64,000 nt of DNA, taken from the NCBI GenBank assembly GCA_035549075.1, contig DASZRT010000092.1, positions 1 to 64,000 of the forward strand. Reading direction: 5' to 3'. The translations under genes and the position numbers were made by a program. This DNA is from DASZFV01 sp035549075 (GTDB lineage Bacteria; Myxococcota_A; Polyangia; Fen-1088). The notes beneath the pieces were generated by a model. It searched no databases, was not told the DNA's origin, and saw nothing but the letters and a program-made list of their open reading frames with translations. Shown piece by piece: positions 57,705 through 64,000 of the stretch (positions within the stretch are counted from its first letter, which is position 1; each line of letters begins with the position of its first letter).

Positions 57705-60065
57705 ATGTCGACCGTGAACGGGGAGCGCCCGCGGCTCGAACGCGCGCGCCAGGTCGCGCTGCCGGTCGTCGCGTTCGCGGCCGCGCTCTTCTTGGCTTGG
57801 TTCACGAACCATCGCCAGCTGTGGGAGACGTGGCTGCTCTGGCCGTACCTCGGTTTTTGGGCGGCGACCGTCGTGTGGGTGGTTGCTTGCGCGAGCGTCG
57901 GCCACGCGGCGCTGCGGCTCTTGCCCGAGCTGCGGCTTCGCTTTCGCGAGCGGCTCTTGTTCGACTTCGCGACCGGCGTGCTGATCTTCGCGGCGGGGCT
58001 GTTCGTCGTCGGCGTCGCCCACGGGCTGGGCACGCCTTTCTATTTCATCTACCCCGTGGTGCTCGGCGCCGTGGGCTTCGCGTTCTCGTGGCGCGACGCC
58101 CGCCGTGCGTGGCGGCACCTCCGCGGCGCGCGCCGCCGCGCCAACCTGCGCCCGTCGCTGATCCACGCCGCCGCCACGGTCCTCGGGACCCTGGCCCTCG
58201 CCGTCATCTACCTGTCGATCATGACGCCCGACAACGCGGCGTTCGACGCGCGCTCGTACCACCTGCCGATCGCCGAGCACTTCGCGGCCGGCGGACGCAT
58301 CGGCCCGTTTCCCGAGGGCTGGTTCGCGGGCGCGCTCCCGCACCTCGCCTCGTGGCTCTACACGTGGCCGTTCACGCTGCGCTCGGTGAAGCTGTTCGGC
58401 CACGTCGAGCTCGCGGCCCACCTGGAATTCGCGCTGTTCGTCGCGACGGTGTTCTCGGCGCCGCTGCTCGTCGAGGCCCTCTGCCCAGGCCGACGCGCGC
58501 GCAGCGCCTGGGCCGTGTTCTTCTTGTTCCCGGGGCTGTTCCTCTACGACTCGAGCCTCGGCCTCGCCGCCGATCACGTCCTGGCTTTTTGGGCCGCGCC
58601 CGTCGCGCTGGCGGTCATGCGGTTCGCGCAGCGGCCGTCGAGCCGCGCGCGCGGCGTGCTCGCGGGCCTCATGCTCGCGGGCGCCGCCCTCACGAAGTAC
58701 CAGGCCATCTACTTGCTCGTCCCGGCCGGGCTCGTGATCGCGTTCATCGTCGCGCGCGAGCTGTGGCGGGCGCGGCGCGCGGTGGAGCGCGCGCAGACGA
58801 CCCGCGCGACGTTCTCCGGCGCCGGCGCGCTCGTGATCGCGATGGTCGTCGCGACGGCGCCGCACTGGCTCGCCAACGTCGTGTGGCACGGCAACCCGGT
58901 GTACCCGATGGCGCGCAACCTCTTCCCGACGCACCCGCTCGTGCCGGGCTGGGCGGGCACGGAGCTCGATCACCAGTTCGAGCTGACCGGCACGCTGGGC
59001 CACAAGCTGAGCGAGGCCGCGGGTGCCGTCTTCGCGTTTTCGTTCGTCGTGCACGACTGGGCGCCGTTCCACGGCGACCTCCCCGTGTTCGGCTTCCTGT
59101 TCACGCTGACGTTGCCGGTGCTCTTGTTCGTGCGCGGCGCCGGTCGCGCGCGCGTCCTCGCCGTCGCCGTCATGCTCGGCGTCTTCATCTGGTTTTGGAC
59201 GTACCACGAGGATCGCTACCTACAGGCGTTGCTGCCGTGGATGGTCGCGACGACGTCGTCGGCGTTCCTGCTCGCATGGAACACGTCGGGGGCGTTCACG
59301 AACCTCGCGACGCGCGTCGGCTTGGCCGCGCTCGTCGCCGTGCAGCTCATGTGGGGCAACGACGTTCCGTGGCTGCCGACGCACTCGATGCTTCACGACG
59401 TGCCCGCGATGCGCACGATGCGGGTTTTGTCGTCGACGTTCCGCGGGGACTTTCACTCACGCTTCTCGTTCGACACCGGTTTCGAGCCGCTGGATCGAAC
59501 GCTGCCGCGCAACGCCTACGTCTTGCTTCACGAGGAGTACCTGCGCCTCGGGCTCAACCGCCGCGCGATTCAGGACAGCCTTCGCCTGCAGGCCGGCATC
59601 GACTACCGGCAGCTCGCGCGCCCCGATCGCATCCACGACATGCTGAAGAGCCTCGGCGCGACCCACCTCGTTTGGGGCGGCGCGAGCGTCAACCGCGAGA
59701 TCCCGATCTCCGGCGAGCTCGCCTTCTGGGGCTACGCGCTCCGTTACGGCGAAGACCAGCGGTTCGCGGGCAGCTTCACCGTCGCGAAGATCCCCGAGCG
59801 CCGTCCGCCGGCACGCGAGCCCGGGCGCGTCCTCTGGGTCGCTTGCGGCGAAGCGCGCGAGGTCTCTCTCCCGGACGTCGATCTCCTCGTCGTGGGCAAG
59901 CCCGTCACCGCGCCCGTGCAGCCCGATCCCGCCGCGATCCTCCCCAACGCCGAATTCATCGTCGCCGAGTCGCGCTGCCGCAACCGGCTGACGCCGCAGA
60001 TGTTGGCGCCGTTCGTCGAAGCGCCGCGTTGGGGCGACTACTCGCTCTGGGTGCGGCGGCTCTGA
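57705..60065 (+). CDS. Polytopic membrane protein, GT39-like glycosyltransferase
   Basis: A 786-residue inner-membrane protein with about a dozen spans (VALPVVAFAAALFLAWF, VWVVACASVGHAALRLL, LFDFATGVLIFAAGLFVVGV and so on) and a large C-terminal soluble domain (from about 590). The first periplasmic loop carries an acidic pair (TPDNAAFDARSYHLP), the DxD-like feature of GT-C/GT39-type enzymes that use polyprenyl-phosphate sugars; ALTKYQAIYLL is a typical conserved loop. Probably a lipid-linked sugar transferase for a glycan or lipoprotein. ATG at 57705; a GTG seven codons upstream is possible. Confidence 0.8.
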   Translation: MSTVNGERPRLERARQVALPVVAFAAALFLAWFTNHRQLWETWLLWPYLGFWAATVVWVVACASVGHAALRLLPELRLRFRERLLFDFATGVLIFAAGLFVVGVAHGLGTPFYFIYPVVLGAVGFAFSWRDARRAWRHLRGARRRANLRPSLIHAAATVLGTLALAVIYLSIMTPDNAAFDARSYHLPIAEHFAAGGRIGPFPEGWFAGALPHLASWLYTWPFTLRSVKLFGHVELAAHLEFALFVATVFSAPLLVEALCPGRRARSAWAVFFLFPGLFLYDSSLGLAADHVLAFWAAPVALAVMRFAQRPSSRARGVLAGLMLAGAALTKYQAIYLLVPAGLVIAFIVARELWRARRAVERAQTTRATFSGAGALVIAMVVATAPHWLANVVWHGNPVYPMARNLFPTHPLVPGWAGTELDHQFELTGTLGHKLSEAAGAVFAFSFVVHDWAPFHGDLPVFGFLFTLTLPVLLFVRGAGRARVLAVAVMLGVFIWFWTYHEDRYLQALLPWMVATTSSAFLLAWNTSGAFTNLATRVGLAALVAVQLMWGNDVPWLPTHSMLHDVPAMRTMRVLSSTFRGDFHSRFSFDTGFEPLDRTLPRNAYVLLHEEYLRLGLNRRAIQDSLRLQAGIDYRQLARPDRIHDMLKSLGATHLVWGGASVNREIPISGELAFWGYALRYGEDQRFAGSFTVAKIPERRPPAREPGRVLWVACGEAREVSLPDVDLLVVGKPVTAPVQPDPAAILPNAEFIVAESRCRNRLTPQMLAPFVEAPRWGDYSLWVRRL

Positions 60066-60072
60066 GCCAACG

Positions 60073-61485
60073 TCACGGGCCGCGCGGCCAGAGGAAGCTC
60101 GCGTGCAACGCCGCCTGGGCGACGGCGGCCGCGAGCACAGTCAGGCGCGCGCCGCTGCTCCGAAGCTTCTCGTCGAGCAGCGCGAAGGCGAGAAAGCAGA
60201 AGCCCAACAGCGACGGCAGCACGAGGCGCGCGAGCCAGTAGCCGAAGAAGTACGGGTGCTGCACCGACGGCAGCGCCAGCGTGATGTTGGCGAAGGCGGC
60301 GGCGCTGATGGCGACGACGATCGCCTTCGCTCGATCGTCGGGTCGCGGGGCGCTGCCGAAGCCCACGAGCTGCCGCGCCATCCGCGCGAGGTACACGAAC
60401 GTCGCGATCACCATGAGCAGGCTCAAGGGGACGCTCGTGCGCACGGCGATCGTCATGAGCCGCTGATGCAGCGGGTCCCGCGCGCCGAGGTAGTTGTCGC
60501 TCGGATCGTACTGGTAGACGTTCAACACGTCCGTGAACGTCGAGAGGTGGAGCAGCGCGGGGTAGCTGTGCTTGTTGTCGATGAGGAGGTTGGTCACCTC
60601 GATGTTGTTGATGAGCTTGACCGGATCGCCGGCGACCTTGTCGTCGTAGAGCGGCGCGCGCAGGACGTCGCGGTCGGCGGACCGCAGCGTCAGCAAGCTG
60701 CGCCAGGTCATCTGATGCTGCCAGCGTTGCCGGCCCGGCCCGTTGGGATCGGCCTTGACGTAGTAGTGGTACTGCACGGCCGCGAAGACGCCGGGGACGA
60801 CGACGAGGAACGTCAGCGCCGCGACCCTGGCGCGCGCGCCGGGCACCTGCTTCCGCCACGCCACGAGGAGCACGACGATGACGAACAGCGCCGAGACCAT
60901 CGTGTACTTCGAGAAGATCCCGAGCATGAGCGCGACCGACGCCGCGACGACGAGCCGAAGCTGCCGCGACGGCGACGGCTCTCGAACCAGCTCGCACATC
61001 ACCCAGATGAGCGCCGCGAACGGCAAGACGATCAGCGCGTCCGTCGCGAAGACGGTCGAATGGATCACGCGCACCGGAAGGAAGGCGATCGTGACGAGCG
61101 CGGCGAGACGCAAGCTCGTGTTGTGGATGATGCTCGGGGCGATGCGCGACCAGACCCGCAGCGCGATGAGGTTGAGGGCCACGAGCACGAAGCTCGTCGC
61201 TTGGATGTACGCCGTCGTGCCCGTCATCCAGTTGACGAGCGCGCTCAACCAATAGAGAGCGGGCGGGTTGGTGCCGACGTAGACGAACCACCGAAACGGA
61301 GGGAGCCGAATCGCGTCCGCGGCGGCCCCTGGATGAATGCCCCAGTCCTGCCCCATGAAGCCGTGGTGCAGGATGCCGTTGAGCTGCAACACCATGACGG
61401 CGCCGATGATCGCCAACGTCAGCGCGCGCTCGTGCCGCGTGAGCGCTTCTTCGACGTTTTGCAACCAGGGGAACGGCGACGCCAT
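60073..61485 (-). CDS. Polytopic membrane protein, GT39/dolichyl-mannosyltransferase-like
   Basis: A 470-residue protein with about ten spans (LTLAIIGAVMVLQLNGILH, LAALVTIAFLPVRVIH, LRLVVAASVALMLGIFSKYT) and a periplasmic start segment with GQDWGIHPGAAADAIRLP after the first span. The layout matches GT-C fold membrane glycosyltransferases, and HSTVFATDALIVLPFAAL is a typical later loop. Convergent with the previous polytopic gene (7 bases apart). Substrate unknown; same glycan context as its neighbours. Confidence 0.78.
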   Translation of the reverse strand: MASPFPWLQNVEEALTRHERALTLAIIGAVMVLQLNGILHHGFMGQDWGIHPGAAADAIRLPPFRWFVYVGTNPPALYWLSALVNWMTGTTAYIQATSFVLVALNLIALRVWSRIAPSIIHNTSLRLAALVTIAFLPVRVIHSTVFATDALIVLPFAALIWVMCELVREPSPSRQLRLVVAASVALMLGIFSKYTMVSALFVIVVLLVAWRKQVPGARARVAALTFLVVVPGVFAAVQYHYYVKADPNGPGRQRWQHQMTWRSLLTLRSADRDVLRAPLYDDKVAGDPVKLINNIEVTNLLIDNKHSYPALLHLSTFTDVLNVYQYDPSDNYLGARDPLHQRLMTIAVRTSVPLSLLMVIATFVYLARMARQLVGFGSAPRPDDRAKAIVVAISAAAFANITLALPSVQHPYFFGYWLARLVLPSLLGFCFLAFALLDEKLRSSGARLTVLAAAVAQAALHASFLWPRGP

Positions 61486-61692
61486 GCGAGCGGGACTATA
61501 CGGACAACGTCGAGCCTTGGGCCGCTTTTCCGTCGGCCAAACAGAACGTTTACAAGGCTCGGCGCGATCGCCGACGACGCAGTCGCGATCCGAATGTCGC
61601 GATCGCGGCCATGGGCCGAGCGAGCGCTCGGAGCAAACGCCGTCGAGGCGGCTCGAGCGACGGCCCTCGGCTTGCACGACCACCGGCTCGCC

Positions 61693-62400
61693 GTGCGAAC
61701 GCTCGTCATCATTCCGGCCTACAACGAGGCCGCCAGCCTCCCCGGCGTCATCGAGGGTCTGCGACGCAACGGCCACGAGGACCTCTGCGTCATCGACGAC
61801 GGGTCGACCGACGGCACGGCGGCCGTCGCCGCGCGGCTGGGCGTCATCGTGCTGCGCAACCCCTTCAACCTCGGCATCGGCGGCGCCGTCCAGACGGGGT
61901 ACCTCTGGGCGGCGGAGCACGGGTACGACGCCGCGGCGCAGTTCGACGGCGACGGCCAACACGATCCCGCGTGCCTGAGACCTGCGATCGATCTCATCGC
62001 CCGCGGTCACGACGTCGTCATTGGCAGCCGGTTCCTCGACCGCGGCGGGTTCCGGTCGACCTTCTGGCGACGCGTCGGCATTCGCTACCTGTCGTGCTTG
62101 CTTCGCCTCCGCTGCGGCGCCGTCGTCACCGATCCGACGTCGGGCTTCCGTGTCGTCGACCGCGCCGCGATCGAGATCTTCGCGGCGCACTACCCCTCGG
62201 ACTACCCCGAGCCCGAGGCGATCTCGCTCGCCTGCCACCGTCAGCTTCGCATCGTCGAGATCGCCGTGCGCATGCGAGAGCGGAAGTTCGGCCACAGCTC
62301 GATCGCGGGTTGGGGAACGCTCTACTACCTCGTGAAGGTCTCGCTCGCGATCCTCCTGTCGGCGGGGGGCGCGCGCCGCCGCGCGACGGGACCCGCGTGA
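61693..62400 (+). CDS. Family 2 glycosyltransferase (polyprenyl-phosphate type)
   Basis: A 235-residue GT2 enzyme of the dolichol-phosphate mannosyltransferase type without membrane segments: VIIPAYNEAASLPGVI (6-21), CVIDDGSTDGT (32-42), and QFDGDGQHDP, whose DGD (Asp85, Asp87) binds metal and nucleotide sugar; a conserved VIGSRF and SGFRV follow. GTG at 61693 fits the usual start (VRTLVIIPAYNE); an ATG 33 codons upstream is less likely. Its stop overlaps the DUF2304 start (GTGA). It likely makes polyprenyl-phosphate sugar for the membrane transferases next door. Confidence 0.93.
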   Translation: MRTLVIIPAYNEAASLPGVIEGLRRNGHEDLCVIDDGSTDGTAAVAARLGVIVLRNPFNLGIGGAVQTGYLWAAEHGYDAAAQFDGDGQHDPACLRPAIDLIARGHDVVIGSRFLDRGGFRSTFWRRVGIRYLSCLLRLRCGAVVTDPTSGFRVVDRAAIEIFAAHYPSDYPEPEAISLACHRQLRIVEIAVRMRERKFGHSSIAGWGTLYYLVKVSLAILLSAGGARRRATGPA

Positions 62401-62789
62401 TCGACGAAGAGTTGCTGCCTGTCGAGCTCCAGCTCATCTCGGGCGCTGTGCTCTTGATCTTTCTCGCGCGCGTCGTCTGGCTCGTCCGCCGCGACGCGCT
62501 CGGGCTGCGCGAGAGCTTCCTTTGGCTCTCGTCGACGCTCGTCGCCTTCGTCTTCGTGGTCTTCCCCACGATCCTCAGGCGCCTCGCGACCACGGCCGGT
62601 GTGCGCGTCCCCTCGAACGCGCTCTTCGCGCTCGCGCTCGTCTATGTGCTCGTGAACCTGCTGTCGGTCACGATCGCCGTCTCGCGCGGCGCGGCCCGCA
62701 CCCGTCGGCTCTCGCAGGAGTGCGCGCTGTTGCGCGGCGAGCTCGACGAGCTCAGGCGCTCGGCCGCGATGACGGTTCGGCCGTCGTGA
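62397..62789 (+). CDS. DUF2304 family small membrane protein
   Basis: A 130-residue protein with three membrane spans (LQLISGAVLLIFLARVVWLV, ESFLWLSSTLVAFVFVVFPTIL, ALFALALVYVLVNLLSVTIAVS) and a basic C-terminal tail. This is the DUF2304 layout, often encoded next to GT2 dolichol-phosphate sugar synthases. The GTG start overlaps the GT2 stop (GTGA), and its own stop overlaps the next start, so three genes are coupled. It probably anchors or regulates the GT2. Confidence 0.9.
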   Translation: MIDEELLPVELQLISGAVLLIFLARVVWLVRRDALGLRESFLWLSSTLVAFVFVVFPTILRRLATTAGVRVPSNALFALALVYVLVNLLSVTIAVSRGAARTRRLSQECALLRGELDELRRSAAMTVRPS

Positions 62790-63688
62790 CCGGCATGTGT
62801 CCCATCTGCGGCGTGGGCGTGCCGCGTACGACGTTCGCATCGCCGCGGCTCTCGATCGCCCGTTGTCCGGTTTGCAGACACCGCTCGTCCGAACAAGCCA
62901 CCGACGCCGCCGTCACCGCGACGGACTACCACCAGCAGTACGACGAGGCTTTCGTCGCGGCGCTCGCGCGCACGCGTCGCCGCCAGAGCCGTCGAATCGT
63001 CGACCTGATCCGGCGCGCGTCGCCCGACCTGGACGGCGTCGTCGACTTCGGGGCAGGCCGAGGCTGGTTCCTCGAAGGCGCGCAGGCGGCCGGCGTGAGG
63101 CGGCTCGCCGGCGTCGACGTCTCGAGCCACGCGATCACGTTGCTGCGCGAGCGCGGGATCGAAGGCACGCTCGTCGACGATCGGCTGTCGGCGTTGCCGC
63201 GCGTGTCGTTCCAACCCGACGCGCTCGCGATGCTCGACGTGATCGAGCATTTTCCCGTGGCCGAGGTCGGCGCCCGCCTCGCCCGCGTCGTCGCCCACTA
63301 CCGACCGCGCGTCGTCGTCTTGAAAGTGCCGACGAGCGCGGGGCTCCTCTACCGCGCTGCCGCCGCGCTCGCGGCGTTCGGGACCGTCGGGCCGCTCGAG
63401 CAGCTCTACCAGGTCGGAAGCCATCCTCCTCATTGGAGCTACTTCTCGCGACGGTCGCTCCTGACGTTGCTCACCCGCTGCGGGCTCTCGCCGCTCGCGA
63501 TCGCGTCGGATCGCGACTTCGAGCCCGACGAGCTCGCGCGGCGGGTCCAGGCGCTCCGTCGCTCGGGCCCGTTCGCGCGTCCGCTCGGCATCGTCGCGAG
63601 CGCCCTCGCCGACGTCACAGGCGCGCACGACGCCCTCATCGTCGTGGCGCGTCCCAACGGGGCTACTGGCGCAACGACGCCTCGGTGA
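62786..63688 (+). CDS. SAM-dependent methyltransferase with N-terminal zinc-binding motif
   Basis: A 300-residue protein. An N-terminal CPICGVGVPR ... RCPVCRH segment (Cys5, Cys8, Cys27, Cys30) forms a zinc site; then comes a methyltransferase domain with motif I VVDFGAGRGWFLEG and downstream LAMLDVIEHF. Zinc-containing methyltransferases of this type occur in sugar and glycan clusters. GTG at 62786 is inside the DUF2304 stop (GTGA); ATG at 62795 is possible but would lose little. Its 3' end overlaps the convergent last gene. Confidence 0.9.
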   Translation: MTGMCPICGVGVPRTTFASPRLSIARCPVCRHRSSEQATDAAVTATDYHQQYDEAFVAALARTRRRQSRRIVDLIRRASPDLDGVVDFGAGRGWFLEGAQAAGVRRLAGVDVSSHAITLLRERGIEGTLVDDRLSALPRVSFQPDALAMLDVIEHFPVAEVGARLARVVAHYRPRVVVLKVPTSAGLLYRAAAALAAFGTVGPLEQLYQVGSHPPHWSYFSRRSLLTLLTRCGLSPLAIASDRDFEPDELARRVQALRRSGPFARPLGIVASALADVTGAHDALIVVARPNGATGATTPR

Positions 63689-64000
63689 CGCCGAGCGCGG
63701 CGGCCTTCGCCTTGGAGATGAGGACGACCGGGTTGCCCGCCGGCTTGAGCGTCGGCCAGGTCAGCAGCGTCGGGTAGTAATCGTAGTTCGCGTGCTGGCT
63801 GCCGAAGTACGTCGCGTACTCCGGCGTGTTCGCGCGCCACGTCGACAACGTGCGCGCGTAGGCCATGACGGCGTCGGCATCGTCCCACGCGGCGAGCTTC
63901 GCACCGGCGAGGGCGTTGCCGTCGCGGGTCGCGAGCGCCGCGCGCAGCGCGGGCGCGACGTAGACGCGATCGCCTTTGTGGTGAAGCAGATGGTCTTCGA
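63663..64000 (-). CDS. Hypothetical protein, C-terminal part (runs off right edge)
   Basis: A leftward frame of at least 112 residues enters at the right edge and ends at 63663. Visible sequence: a His-rich start (EDHLLHHKGDRVYVAPAL), AWDDADAVMAYARTLSTWRAN, then TYFGSQHANYDYYPTLLTWP and a Lys/Ala-rich end. No signal peptide can be judged because the N-terminus is missing. It overlaps the methyltransferase 3' end by 26 bases tail-to-tail. I do not recognise a family; its frame has better codon character than the overlapping rightward frames. Confidence 0.6.
   Translation of the reverse strand, partial: EDHLLHHKGDRVYVAPALRAALATRDGNALAGAKLAAWDDADAVMAYARTLSTWRANTPEYATYFGSQHANYDYYPTLLTWPTLKPAGNPVVLISKAKAAALGVTEASLRQ

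Noticed and set aside
56316..59207. Very long leftward frame extending beyond the dehydrogenase-like gene
   Set aside because: Only the part from 57617 leftward is a real protein; the extension is antisense to the polytopic membrane protein and composed of Arg/Glu/Ala runs.

Overview
The window is very G+C-rich, densely coded DNA (no gene-free stretch exceeds about 220 bases) from a Gram-negative bacterium, most likely a myxobacterium (Myxococcota, probably class Polyangia). This is inferred from the many lipoproteins with long Gly/Ser/Thr or Asp/Ala linkers after the lipobox, a VIT-von Willebrand protein with a TonB-like tail, orphan Tad pilins, ECF sigma/FecR regulation, and GTG starts with ATGA/GTGA overlaps. 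No rRNA, tRNA, CRISPR array, prophage or transposase was seen.

Left part (1-20 kb): housekeeping and envelope genes. A partial unknown gene is followed by a propeller-like lipoprotein, the GTPase typA, an LPG-synthase-like flippase, an AhpD-like peroxidase divergent from its LysR regulator, a slipin, a Ppx/GppA-HD enzyme, a TauE/SafE permease, an OprO/P-type porin, a convergent TadE/TadG pair, a VIT-vWA protein, an epimerase-GST operon, a large PlsC-type acyltransferase with a coupled small protein, and a lipoprotein with eight NGL hexapeptide repeats.

Middle (20-45 kb): surface and secretion territory. An outer-membrane protein, a Cys-rich lipoprotein and a DUF255 thioredoxin-fold protein form one operon. 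Next come an amino-acid ABC importer (fused binding protein-permease, ATPase encoded separately), the fluoride channel crcB, and a series of lipoproteins: two alpha/beta-hydrolase paralogues, a GH3 glucosidase, two c-type cytochromes, a streptogramin-lyase-like propeller and an esterase. Interspersed are an M16 peptidase pair, nagA, pgi and an FKBP isomerase. A ~64-bp direct repeat brackets the ABC importer and the first hydrolase.

Right part (45-64 kb): a leftward six-gene run (ECF sigma factor, FecR-TPR, envelope protein, slyD, RBBP9-like hydrolase, miaE) and a leftward five-gene run (nucleotide-sugar dehydrogenase-like protein lacking its catalytic Cys, SDR, Gfo/Idh/MocA oxidoreductase, DCC thiol oxidoreductase, aconitase acnA). 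The end holds glycan-assembly genes: two polytopic glycosyltransferase-like proteins, then a translationally coupled GT2-DUF2304-methyltransferase operon, probably the edge of a surface-polysaccharide locus. The last gene runs off the end.

No single clearly new system is evident. The strongest leads are the altered dehydrogenase, the repeat-bracketed transporter module, the NGL-repeat lipoprotein, the atypical CX3CH cytochrome and a stem-loop repeat found right after two lipoprotein stop codons.
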